From: Avena insularis
Lineage: Eukaryota; Streptophyta; Magnoliopsida; Poales; Poaceae
Reading direction: 5' to 3'
NCBI GenBank assembly: GCA_023614405.1
Contig: CM042694.1
Span: 115,690,685 to 115,754,684, forward strand
Length of the DNA stretch: 64,000 nucleotides
Shown: positions 45,831 to 60,200 of the stretch, piece by piece
Layout of the letters: every line of letters begins with the position of its first letter
Position numbering within the stretch: the first letter of the stretch is position 1
Notes under the pieces: generated by a model
The model's database searches: none
What the model saw: the letters and a program-made list of their open reading frames with translations, nothing else
Told to the model about the DNA's origin: nothing
Translations under genes and position numbers: made by a program

Positions 45831-48800
45831 ATCTTTTCCTAAACCACTTTGATCCACCAGTGTCATTGCATGTGTTCTTTTCTTGAACCATATGCAATCC
45901 ACATGACCACACACATGGCAGAGGATTCTGTCATGCAACTTCTGCCACACTGGTGCAACATGCAATGTGGAAGCTGCTTTCCTATGTGTTTTTGGTCTCT
46001 GGGACCATGGTTTGACACATGGATCTACTAGAGTCATTGCATGTGTTCTTTTCCGAAACCACATGGATCCACTAGAGTCATTGCATGTGTTCTTTTCCTA
46101 AATCACACTGATCCACCTGACCACACACACTCCAGTGGATTCTGTCATGCAACTTCTGCCACACTGCTGCAACATGCAATGTGGAAGCTGCTTTCCTATG
46201 TGTTTTTGGTCTCTTTGATCGTGGTTTCACACTTGGATCCCCTAGAGTCATTGGATGTGTTCTTTTCCTAAACCACATTGATCATTGCATGTGTTCTTTT
46301 CCAAAACCACATTGATCCACATGACCACACACACTCCAGTGGTTTTTGCGACGTAACTTCTGCCACACTAGTGCAAAATGCAATGTGGAAGCTGCTTTCC
46401 TATGTGTTTTTCGTCTCTGTGACTATGGTTTGACACTTGGATCCCCTAGAGCCATTGCATATGTCATTTTCTTAAACCACATTGATCCACCAGTCTCATT
46501 GCATGTGTTATTTTTCTAAACCACATGCAATCTAGATGACCACACACACCCTAGTGGTTTCTGTGATGCAACTTCTGCCACACTGGTGCAACATCCAATG
46601 TGGAAGCTTCTTTCCAATGTTTTTTTGGTCTCCGTGACCATGGTTTGACACATGGATCCACTAGAGTCATTGCATGTGTTATTTTCCTAAACCAAATTTA
46701 TCCACCGGTGTCATTGCATGTGTTTTTTTCCTAAACCACACTGATCCACATGACCACACACACTCTAGTGGATTCTGTGATGCAACTTATTCCACACTAG
46801 TGCAACATGCAATGTGGAAGTTGCTTTCCTATATGTTTTTGGTCTCTGTCACCATGATTTGACACTTGGATCCCCTAGAGTCATTGCATGTATTCTTTTC
46901 CTAAACCAAATTGATCCACCAAAGTCATTGCATGTGTTCTTTTTTCCTAAACCACACTGATCTACATCACCACACACACTCCAGTGAATTCCGTGATGCA
47001 ACTTTTGCCACACTAGTGTAACATGCAATGTGAAAGCTTCTTTCCTATGTGTTTTTCGTTTCTGTGACCATGGTTTGACACATGGATCTCCTAGAGTTAT
47101 TGCATGTGTTCTTTTCATAAACCACGTGGATCGACTAGAGTCATTGCATGCGTTCTTTTCCTAAACCACATGCAATCCACATTTCCACACACACTACGGT
47201 GGATTCTATGATGCAATTTTTGCCACACTAGTGTAACATGCAATGTGGATGCTGCTTTCCTATGTGTTTTTGGTCTCTCTAACCGTGGTTTGACACTTGG
47301 ATCCCCTAGAGTCATTGGATGTGTTCTTTTCCAAAACCACATTGATCCACATCACCACACACACTCGAGTGGTTTTTGTGACACAATTTCTGCCAAACTG
47401 GTGCAAAATGCAATGTGGAAGCTTCTTTCCTATGTGTTTTTCGTCTCTGTGAGTATGGTTTGACACTTGGATCCCCTAGAGCCATTGCATATGTCATTTA
47501 CCTAAACCACATTGATCCACCAGTCTCATTGCATGTGTTCTTTTCGTAAACCACATGCAATCCACATGACCACATTCACTAAAGTGGATTCTGAGATGCA
47601 ACTTCTACCACACTGGTGCAACATGCAATGTGGAAGCTAATTTCCTATTTGTTTTTGGTCTTTGTGACCATGGTTTGACACATGGATCTCCTGGAGTCAT
47701 TGCATGTGTTCTTTTCCTAAACCAGATGGATCCACTAGACTCATTGCATTTGTTCTTTCCCTAAACCACACTGATCCACATGACCACACACACTCCAGTG
47801 GTTTCTGTGATGCAACTTCTGCCGCACTAGTGCAACATGCAATGTGGAAGCTGCTTTCCTATGTGTTTTTGGTCTCTGTCACCCTGGTTTGACACTTGGA
47901 TCCCCTGGATTCATTGCATGTGTCCTTTTCCTAAACCACATTGATCCACCAATCTCATTGCATGTGTTCTTTTTTCCTAAACCACACCGATCCACATGAC
48001 CACACACACTCCAGTGGATTCTGTGATGCAACTTCTACCACACTGGGGCAACATGTAATGTGGAAGCTTCTTTCCTATGTGTTTTTGGTCTCAATCACCC
48101 TAGTTTGACACTTGGATCCCCTAGAGTCATTGCATGTGTTCTTTTCCTAAAGAACATGGATCCACCAGTGTCATTGCATGTGTTATTTTCCTAAACCAAA
48201 CTGATCCACATGACCACACACACTCCAGTGGTTTCTGTGATGCAACTTTTGCCACACTAGTGCAACATGCAAAGCTGCTTTCCCATGTGTTTTTGGTCTC
48301 TGTGACCATGGATTGACACATGGATCCCCTAGAGTAATTGCATGTGTTTTTTCCTAAACCACATGGATCCACTAGAATCATTGCGTGTGTTCTTTTCCTA
48401 AACCACATGCAATCCACATGACCACACACACTACAGAGGACTCTGTGATGCATCTTCTGCCCCACTGGTGCAACATGCAACGTGGAAGCTGCTTTCCTAT
48501 GTGTTTTTCATCTCTGTGACCATGGTTTGACACTTGGATCCCCTAGAGTCATTGCATGTGATCTTTTCCTAAACCACTTTGATCCACCAGTGTCATTGCA
48601 TGTGTTCTTTTCTTGAACCATATGCAATCCACATGACCACACACATGGCAGAGGATTCTGTCATGCAACTTCTGCCACACTGGTGCAACATGCAATGTGG
48701 AAGCTGCTTTCCTATGTGTTTTTGGTCTCTAGGACCATGGTTTGACACATGGATCTACTAGAGTCATTGCATGTGTTCTTTTCCGAAACCACATGGATCC

Positions 48801-51800
48801 ACTAGAGTCATTGCATGTGTTCTTTTCCTAAATCACACTGATCCACCTGACCACACACACTCCAGTGGATTCTGTCATGCAACTTCTGCCACACTGCTGC
48901 AACATGCAATGTGGAAGCTGCTTTCCTATGTGTTTTTGGTCTCTTTGACCGTGGTTTCACACTTGGATCCCCTAGAGTCATTGGATGTGTTCTTTTCCTA
49001 AGCCACATTGATCATTGCATGTGTTCTTTTCCAAAACCACATTGATCCACATGACCACACACACTCCAGTGGTTTTTGCGACGTAACTTCTGCCACACTA
49101 GTGCAAAATGCAATGTGGAAGCTGCTTTCCTATGTGTTTTTCGTCTCTGTGACTATGGTTTGACACTTGGATCCCCTAGAGCCATTGCATATGTCATTTT
49201 CTTAAACCACATTGATCCACCAGTCTCATTGCATGTGTTCTTTTTCTAAACCACATGCAATCCAGATGACCACACACACCCTAGTGGTTTCTGTGATGCA
49301 ACTTCTGCCACACTGGTGCAACATCCAATGTGGAAGCTTCTTTCCAATGTTTTTTTGGTCTCCGTGACCATGGTTTGATACATGGATCCACTAGAGTCAT
49401 TGCATGTGTTATTTTCCTAAACCAAATTTATCCACCGGTGTCATTGCATGTGTTTTTTTCCTAAACCACACTGATCCACATGACCACACACACTCTAGTG
49501 GATTCTGTGATGCAACTTATTCCACACTAGTGCAACATGCAATGTGGAAGTTGCTTTCCTATATGTTTTTGGTCTCTGTCACCATGATTTGACACTTGGA
49601 TCCCCTAGAGTCATTGCATGTATTCTTTTCCTAAACCAAATTGATCCACCAAAGTCATTGCATGTGTTCTTTTTTCCTAAACCACACTGATCTACATCAC
49701 CACACACACTCCAGTGAATTCTGTGATGCAACTTTTGCCACACTAGTGTAACATGCAATGTGAAAGCTGCTTTCCTATGTGTTTTTGGTTTCTGTGACCA
49801 TGGTTTGACACATGGATCTCCTAGAGTTATTGCATGTGTTCTTTTCATAAACCACGTGGATCGACTAGAGTCATTGCATGCGTTCTTTTCCTAAACCACA
49901 TGCAATCCACATTTCCACACACACTACGGTGGATTCTATGATGCAATTTTTGCCACACTAGTGTAACATGCAATGTGGATGCTGCTTTCCTATGTGTTTT
50001 TGGTCTCTCTGACCGTGGTTTAACACTTGGATCCCCTAGATTCATTGGATGTGTTCTTTTCCTAAACCACATTGATCATTGGATGTGTTCTTTTCCAAAA
50101 CCACATTGATCCACATCACCACACACACTCGAGTGGTTTTTGCGACACAATTTCTGCCAAACTGGTGCAAAATGCAATGTGGAAGCTTCTTTCCTATGTG
50201 TTTTTCGTCTCTGTGAGTATGGTTTGACACTTGGATCCCCTAGAGCCATTGCATATGTCATTTACCTAAACCACATTGATCCACCAGTCTCATTGCATGT
50301 GTTCTTTAAGTAAACCACATGCAATCCACATGACCACACTCACTACAGTGGATTCTGAGATGCAACTTCTACCACACTGGTGCAACATGCAATGTGGAAG
50401 CTAATTTCCTATGTGTTTTTGGTCTTTGTGACCATGGTTTGACACATGGATCTCCTGGAGTCATTGCATGTGTTCTTTTCCTAAACCACATGGATCCACT
50501 AGACTCATTGCATTTGTTCTTTCCCTAAACCACACTGATCCACATGACCACACACACTCCAGTGGTTTCTGTGATGCAACTTCTGCCACACTGGTGCAAC
50601 ATGCAATGTGGAAGCTGCTTTCCTATGTGTTTTTGGTCTCTGTCACCCTGGTTTGACACTTGGATCCCCTGGATTCATTGCATGTGTCCTTTTCCTAAAC
50701 CACATTGATCCACCAATGTCATTGCATGTGTTCTTTTTTCCTAAACCACACCGATCCACATGACCACACACACTCCAGTGGATTCTGTGATGCAACTTCT
50801 ACCACATTGGTGCAACATGTAATGTGGAAGCTTCTTTCCTATGTGTTTTTGGTCTCAATCACCCTAGTTTGACACTTGGATCCCCTAGAGTCATTGCATG
50901 TGTTCTTTTCCTAAAGAACATGGATCCACCAGTGTCATTGCATGTGTTATTTTCCTAAACCAAACTGATCCACATGACCACACACTCTCCAGTGGTTTCT
51001 ATGATGCAACTTTTGCCACACTAGTGCAACATGCAAAGCTGCTTTCCCATGTGTTTTTGGTCTTTGTGACCATGGTTTGACACATGGATCCCCTAGAGTA
51101 ATTGCATGTGTTTTTTTCCTAAACCACATGGATCAACTAGAATCATTGCATGTGTTCTTTTCCTAAACCACATGCAATCCACATGACCACACACACTACA
51201 GAGGACTCTGTGATGCAACTTATGCCACACTGGTGCAACATGCAATGTGGAAGCTGCTTTCCTATGTGTTTTTCATCTCTGTGACCATGATTTGACACTT
51301 GGATCCCCTAGGGTCATTGCATGTGTTCTTTTCCTAAACCACATTGATCGACCAGTGTCATTGCATGTGTTATTTTCTTGAACCATATGCAATCCACATG
51401 ACCACACACATGGCAGAGGATTCTGTCATGCAACTTCTGCCACACTGGTGCAACATGCAATGTGGAAGCTGCTTTCCTATGTGTTTTTCATCTTTGTGAC
51501 CATGGATTGACACATGGATCCCCTAGAGTAATTGCATGTGCTTTTTCCTAAACCACATGGATCCACTAGAATCATTGCGTGTGTTCTTTTCCTAAACCAC
51601 ATGCAATCCACATGACCACACACGCTACAGAGGACTCTGTGATGCAACTTCTGCCACACTTGTGCAACATGCAATGTGGAAGCTGCTTTCCTATGTGTTT
51701 TTCATCTCTGTGACCATGGTTTGACACATGGATCCCCTAGAGTAATTGCATGTGTTTTTTTCCTAAACCACATGGATCCACTAGAATCATTGCATGTGTT

Positions 51801-54800
51801 CTTTTCCTAAACCACATGCAATCCACATGACCACACACACTACAGAGGACTCTGTGATGCAACTTCTGCCACACTGGCGCAACATGCAACGTGGAAGCTG
51901 CTTTCCTATGTGTTTTTCATCTCTGTGACCATGGTTTGACACTTGGATCCCCTAGAGTCATTGCATGTGATCTTTTCCTAAACCACTTTGATCCACCAGT
52001 GTCATTGCATGTGTTCTTTTCTTGAACCATATGCAATCCACATGACCACACACATGGCAGAGGATTCTGTCATGCAACTTCTGCCACACTGGTGCAACAT
52101 GCAATGTGGAAGCTGCTTTCCTATGTGTTTTTGGTCTCTGGGACCATGGTTTGACACATGGATCTACTAGAGTCATTGCATGTGTTCTTTTCCGAAACCA
52201 CATGGATCCACTAGAGTCATTGCATGTGTTCTTTTCCTAAATCACACTGATCCACCTGACCACACACACTCTAGTGGATTCTGTCATGCAACTTCTGCCA
52301 CACTGCTGCAACATGCAATGTGGAAGCTGCTTTCCTATGTGTTTTTGGTCTCTTTGACCGTGGTTTCACACTTGGATCCCCTAGAGTCATTGGATGTGTT
52401 CTTTTCCTAAACCACATTGATCATTGCATGTGTTCCTTTCCAAAACCACATTGATCCACATGACCACACACACTCCAGTGGTTTTTGCGACGTAACTTCT
52501 GCCACACTAGTGCAAAATGCAATGTGGAAGCTGCTTTCCGATGTGTTTTTCATCTCTTTGACTATGGTTTGACCTTGGATCCCCTAGAGCCATTGCATAT
52601 GTCATTTTCTTAAACCACATTGATCCACCAGTCTCATTGCATGTGTTCTTTTTCTAAACCACATGCAATCCAGATGACCACACACACCCTAGTGGTTTCT
52701 GTGATGCAACTTCTGCCACACTGGTGCAACATCCAATGTGGAAGCTTCTTTCCAATGTTTTTTTGGTCTCCGTGACCATGGTTTGACACATGGATCCACT
52801 AGAGTCATTGCATGTGTTATTTTCCTAAACCAAATTTATCCACCGGTGTCATTGCATGTGTTTTTTTCCTAAACCACACTGATCCACATGACCACACACA
52901 CTCTAGTGGATTCTGTGATGCAACTTATTCCACACTAGTGCAACATGCAATGTGGAAGTTGCTTTCCTTTATGTTTTTGGTCTCTGTCACCATGATTTGA
53001 CACTTGGATCCCCTAGAGTCATTGCATGTATTCTTTTCCTAAACCAAACTGATCCACCAAAGTCATTGCATGTGTTCTTTTTTCCTAAACCACACTGATC
53101 TACATCACCACACACACTCCAGTGAATTCTGTGATGCAACTTTTTCCACACTAGTGTAACATGCAATGTGAAAGCTGCTTTCCTATGTGTTTTTGGTTTC
53201 TGTGACCATGGTTTGACACATGGATCTCCTAGAGTTATTGCATGTGTTCTTTTCATAAACCACGTGGATCGACTAGAGTCATTGCATGCGTTATTTTCCT
53301 AAAACACATGCAATCCACATTTCCACACACACTACGGTGGATTCTATGATGCAATTTTTGCCACACTAGTGTAACATGCAATGTGGATGCTGCTTTCCTA
53401 TGTGTTTTTGGTCTCTCTGACCGTGGTTTGACACTTGGATCCCCTAGATTCATTGGATGTGTTCTTTTCCTAAACCACATTGATCATTGCATGTGTTCTT
53501 TTCCAAAACCACATTGATCCACATCACCACACACACTCGAGTGGTTTTGCGACACAATTTCTGCCAAACTGGTGCAAAATGCAATGTGGAAGCTTCTTTC
53601 CTATGTGTTTTTCGTCTCTGTGAGTATGGTTTGACACTTGGATCCCCTAGAGCCATTGCATATGTCATTTACCTAAACCACATTGATCCACCAGTCTCAT
53701 TGCATGTGTTCTTTAAGTAAACCACATGCAATCCACATGACCACACTCACTACAGTGGATTCTGAGATGCAACTTCTACCACACTGGTGCAACATGCAAT
53801 GTGGAAGCTAATTTCCTATGTGTTTTTGGTCTTTGTGACCATGGTTTGACACATGGATCTCCTGGAGTCATTGCATGTGTTCTTTTCCTAAACCACATGG
53901 ATCCACTAGACTCATTGCATTTGTTCTTTCCCTAAACCACACTGATCCACATGACCACACACACTCCAGTGGTTTCTGTGATGCAACTTCTGCCACACTG
54001 GTGCAACATGCAATGTGGAAGCTGCTTTCCTATGTGTTTTTGGTCTCTGTCACCCTGGTTTGACACTTGGATCCCCTGGATTCATTGCATGTGTCCTTTT
54101 CCTAAACCACATTGATCCACCAATGTCATTGCATGTGTTCTTTTTTCCTAAACCACACCGATCCACATGACCACACACACTCCAGTGGATTCTGTGATGC
54201 AACTTCTACCACACTGGTGCAACATGTAATGTGGAAGCTTCTTTCCTATGTGTTTTTGGTCTCAATCACCCTAGTTTGACACTTGGATCCCCTAGAGTCA
54301 TTGCATGTGTTCTTTTCCTAAAGAACATGGATCCACCAGTGTCATTGCATGTGTTATTTTCCTAAACCAAACTGATCCACATGACCACACACTCTCCAGT
54401 GGTTTCTATGATGCAACTTTTGCCACACTAGTGCAACATGCAAAGCTGCTTTCCCATGTGTTTTTGGTCTTTGTGACCATGGTTTGACACATGGATCCCC
54501 TAGAGTAATTGCATGTGTTTTTTTCCTAAACCACATGGATCAACTAGAATCATTGCATGTGTTCTTTTCCTAAACCACATGCAATCCACATGACCACACA
54601 CACTACAGAGGACTCTGTGATGCAACTTCTGCCACACTGGTGCAACATGCAATGTGGAAGCTGCTTTCCTATGTGTTTTTCATCTCTGTGACCATGGATT
54701 GACACATGGATCCCCTAGAGTAATTGCATGTGCTTTTTCCTAAACCACATGGATCCACTAGAATCATTGCGTGTGTTCTTTTCCTAAACCACATGCAATC

Positions 54801-57298
54801 CACATGACCACACACGCTACAGAGGACTCTGTGATGCAACTTCTGCCACACTTGTGCAACATGCAATGTGGAAGCTGCTTTCCTATGTGTTTTTCATCTT
54901 TGTGACCATGGTTTGACACTTGGATCCCCTAGAGTCATTGCATGTGATCTTTTCCTAAACCACTTTGATCCACCAGTGTCATTGCATGTGTTCTTTTCTT
55001 GAACCATATGCAATCCACATGACCACACACATGGCAGAGGATTCTGTCATGCAACTTCTGCCACACTGGTATAGCATGCAATGTGGAAGCTGCTTTCCTA
55101 TGTGTTTTTGTTCACTGGGACCATGGTTTGACACATGGATCTACTAGAGTCATTGCATGTGTTCTTTTCCGAAACCACATGGATCCACTAGAGTCATTGC
55201 ATGTGTTCTTTTCCTAAACCACACTGATCCACCTGACCACACACACTCCAGTGGATTCTGTCATGCAACTTCTGCCACACTAGTGCAACATGCAATGTGG
55301 AAGATGCTTTCCTATGTGTTTTTGGTCTCTTTGACCGTGGTTTCACACTTGGATCCCCTAGAGTCATTGGATGTGTTCTTTTCCTAAACCACATTGATCA
55401 TTGCATGTGTTCTTTTCCAAAACCACATTGATCCACATGACCACACACACTCCAGTGGTTTTTGCGACATAACTTCTGCCACACTAGTGCAAAATGCAAT
55501 GTGGAAGCTGCTTTCCTATGTGTTTTTCGTCTCTGTGACTATGGTTTGACACTTGGATCCCCCGGAGCCATTGCATATGTCATTTTCTTAAACCACATTG
55601 ATCCACCAGTCTCATTGCATGTGTTCTTTTTCTAAACCACATGCAATCCAGATGACCACACACACCCTAGTGGTTTCTGTGATGCAACTTCTGCCACACT
55701 GGTGCAACATCCAATGTGGAAGCTTCTTTCCAATGTTTTTTTGGTCTCCGTGATCATGGTTTGACACATGGATCCACTAGAGTCATTGCATGTGTTATTT
55801 TCCTAAACCAATTTTATCCACCGGTGTCATTGCATGTGTTTTTTTCCTAAACCACATTGATCCACATGACCACACACACTCTAGTGGATTCTGTGATGCA
55901 ACTTCTTCCACACTAGTGCAACATGCAATGTGGAAGTTCCTTTCCTATATGTTTTTGGTGTCTGTCACCATGATTTGACACTTGGATCCCCTAGAGTCAT
56001 TGCATGTATTCTTTTCCTAAACCAAATTGATCCCCCAAAGCCATTGCATGTGTTCATTTTTCCTAAACCACACTGATCTACATGACCACACACACTCCAG
56101 TGAATTCTGTGATGCAACTTTTGCCACACTAGTGTAACATGCAATGTGGAAGCTGCTTTCCTATGTGTTTTTGGTCTCCGGGACCATGGTTTGACACATG
56201 GATCTACTACAGTCATTGCATGTGTCCTTTTCCAAAACCACATGGATCCACTAGAGTCATTGCATGTGTTCTTTTCCTAAACCACACTGATCCACATGAC
56301 CACACACACTCCAGTGGATTCTATCATGCAACTTCTTCCACACTAGTGCAACATGCAACGTGGAAGCTGCTTTCCTATGTGTTTTTGGTCTCTCTGACCG
56401 TGGTTTGACACTTGGATCCCCTAGAATCATTGGATGTGTTCTTTTCCTAAACCACATTGATCATTGCATGTGTTCTTTTCCAAAACCACATTGATCCACA
56501 TGACCACACACACTCAAGTGGTTTTTGCGACGCAGCTTCTGCCACACTGGTGCAAAATGCAATGTGGAAGCTGCTTTCCTACGTGTTTTTCGTCTCTGTG
56601 ACTATGGTTTGACACTTGGATCCCCTAGAGCCATTGCATATGTCATTTTCCTAAAACACTTTGATCCACCAGTCTCATTGCATGTGTTGTTTTCCTAAAC
56701 CACATGCGATCTAGATGACCACACACACCCTAGTGGTTTCTGTGATGCAACTTCTGCCACACTGGTGCAACATGTAATGTGGAAGCTACTTTCCTATGTG
56801 TTTTTGGTCTCAGTCACCCTAGTTTGACACTTGGATCCCCTAGAGTCATTGCATGTGTTCTTTTCCTAAAGAACATTGATCCATCAGTGTCATTGCATGT
56901 GTTATTTTCCTAAACCAAACTGATCCACATGACCACACACACTCTAGTGGTTTTTGTGAAGCAACTTTTGCCACACTAGTGCAACATGCAAAGCTGCTTT
57001 CCCATGTGTTTTTGGTCTCTGTGACCATGGTTTGACACATGGATCCCCTAGAGTAATTGCATGTGTTTTTTTCCTAAACCACATGGATCCACTAGAATCA
57101 TTGCATGTGTTCTTTTCCTAAACCACATGCAATCCACATGACCACACACACTACACAGGACTCTGTGATGCAACTTCTGCCACACTGGTGCAACATGCAA
57201 TGTGGAAGCTGCTTTCCTATGTGTTTTTCATCTCTGTGACCATGGTTTGACACTTTGATCCCCTAGGGTCATTGGATGTGTTCTTTTCCTAAACCATA
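43085..57298 (+). repeat. Higher-order repeat of about 2.75 kb (13 monomers), with longer and shorter variants
   Basis: A distinctive monomer with TTTTCTTGAACCATATGC and ACACATGGCAGAGG marks unit starts at 43085, 45849, 48579 and 51344 (spacings 2764, 2730, 2765). It appears next at 51988, 54965 and 57299 (644, 2977, 2334). In the 46165-48895 unit the 13 monomer lengths sum exactly to 2730, including one 170-bp monomer that is 204 bp in sister units. Confidence 0.88.
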
Positions 57299-60200
57299 TT
57301 GATCGACCAGTGTCATTGCATGTGTTATTTTCTTGAACCATATGCAATCCACATGACCACACACATGGCAGAGGATTCTGTCATGCAACTTCTGCGACAC
57401 TGGTGCAACATGCAATGTGGAAGCTGCTTTCCTATGTGTTTTTGGTCTCCGGGACCATGGTTTGACACATGGATCTACTAGAGTCATTGCATGTGTCCTT
57501 TTCCAAAACCACATGGATCCACTAGAGTCATTGCATGTGTTCTTTTCCTAAACCACACTGATCCACATGACCACACACACTCCAGTGGATTCTGTCATGC
57601 AACTTCTGCCACACTGGTGCAACATGCAACGTGGAAGCTGCTTTCCTATGTGTTTTTGGTCTCTCTGACCGTGGTTTGACACTTGCATCCCCTAGAATCA
57701 TTGGATGTGTTCTTTTCCTAAACCACATTGATCATTGCATGTGTTCTTTTCCAAAACCACATTGATCCACATGACCACACACACTCAAGTGGTTTTTGCG
57801 ACGCAACTTCTGCCACACTGGTGCAAAATGCAATGTGGAAGCTGCTTTCCTATGTGTTTTTCGTCTCTGTGACTATGGTTTGACACTTGGATCCCCTAGA
57901 GCCATTGCATATGTCATTTTCCTAAAACACTTTGATCCACCAGTCTCATTGCATGTGTTGTTTTCCTAAACCACATGCCATCCAGATGACCACACACACC
58001 CTAGTGGTTTCTGTGATGCAACTTCTTCCACACTGGTGCAACATGTAATGTGGAAGCTACTTTCCTATGTGTTTTTGGTCTCAGTCACCCTTGTTTGACA
58101 CTTGGATCCCCTAAAGTCATTGCATGTGTTCTTTTCCTAAAGAACATTGATCCATCAGTGTCATTGCATGTGTTATTTTCCTAAACCAAACTGATCCACA
58201 TGACCACACACACTCCAGTGGTTTCTGTGATGCAACTTTTGCCACACTAGTGCAACATGCAAAGCTGCTTTCCCATGTGTTTTTGGTCTCTGTGACCATG
58301 GTTTGACACATGGATCCCCTAGAGTAATTGCATGTGTTTTTTTCCTAAACCACATGGATCCACTAGAATCATTGCATGTGTTCTTTTCCTAAACCACATG
58401 CAATCCACATGACCACACACACTACACAGGACTCTGTGATGCAACTTCTGCCACACTGGTGCAATATGCAATGTGGAAGCTGCTTTCCTATGTGTTTTTC
58501 ATCTTTGTGACCATGGTTTGACACTTGGATCCCCTAGGGTCATTGCATGTGTTCTTTTCCTAAACCACATTGATCGACCAGTGTCATTGCATGTGTTATT
58601 TTCTTGAACCATATGCAATCCACATGACCACACACATGGCAGAGGATTCTGTCATGCAACTTCTGCCACACTGGTGCAACATGCAATGTGGAAGCTGCTT
58701 TCCTATGTGTTTTTGGTCTCTAGGACCATGGTTTGACACATGGATCAACTAGAGTCATTGCATGTGTCCTTTTCCAAAACCACATGGATCCACTAGAGTC
58801 ATTGCATGTGTTCTTTTCCTAAACCACACTGATCCACATGACCACACACACTCCAGTGGATTCTGTCATGCAACTTCTGCCACACTGGTGCAACATGCAA
58901 CGTGGAAGCTGCTTTACTATGTGTTTTTGGTCTCTCTGACCGTGGTTTGACACTTGCATCCCCTAGAATCATTGGATGTGTTCTTTTCCTAAACCACATT
59001 GATCATTGCATGTGTTCTTTTCCAAAACCACATTGATCCACATGACCACACACACTCAAGTGGTTTTTGCGACGCAACTTCTGCCACACTGGTGCAAAAT
59101 GCAATGTGGAAGCTGCTTTCCTATGTGTTTTTCGTCTCTGTGACTATGGTTTGACACTTGGATCCCCTAGAGCCATTGCATATGTCATTTTCCTAAAACA
59201 CTTTGATCCACCAGTCTCATTGCATGTGTTGTTTTCCTAAACCACATGCCATCCAGATGACCACACACACCCTAGTGGTTTCTGTGATGCAACTTCTGCC
59301 ACACTGGTGCAACATGTAATGTGGAAGCTACTTTCCTATGTGTTTTTGGTCTCAGTCACCCTTGTTTGACACTTGGATCCCCTAAAGTCATTGCATGTGT
59401 TCTTTTCCTAAAGAACATTGATCCATCAGTGTCATTGCATGTGTTATTTTCCTAAACCAAACTGATCCACATGACCACACACACTCCAGTGGTTTCTGTG
59501 ATGCAACTTTTGCCACACTAGTGCAACATGCAAAGCTGCTTTCCCATGTGTTTTTGGTCTCTGTGACCATGGTTTGACACATGGATCCCCTAGAGTAATT
59601 GCATGTGTTTTTTTCCTAAACCACATGGATCCACTAGAATCATTGCATGTGTTCTTTTCCTAAACCACATGCAATCCACATGACCACACACACTACACAG
59701 GACTCTGTGATGCAACTTCTGCCACACTGGTGCAATATGCAATGTGGAAGCTGCTTTCCTATGTGTTTTTCATCTTTGTGACCATGGTTTGACACTTGGA
59801 TCCCCTAGGGTCATTGCATGTGTTCTTTTCCTAAACCACATTGATCGACCAGTGTCATTGCATGTGTTATTTTCTTGAACCATATGCAATCCACATGACC
59901 ACACACATGAGAGGATTCTCATGCAACTTCGCCACACTGGTGCAACATGCAATGTGGAAGCTGCTTTCCTATGTGTTTTTGGTCTCTAGGACCATGGTTT
60001 GACACATGGATCAACTAGAGTCATTGCATGTGTCCTTTTCCAAAACCACATGGATCCACTAGAGTCATTGCATGTGTTCTTTTCCTAAACCACACTGATC
60101 CACATGACCACACACACTCCAGTGGATTCTGTCATGCAACTTCTGCCACACTGGTGCAACATGCAACGTGGAAGCTCCTTTACTATGTGTTTTTGGTCTC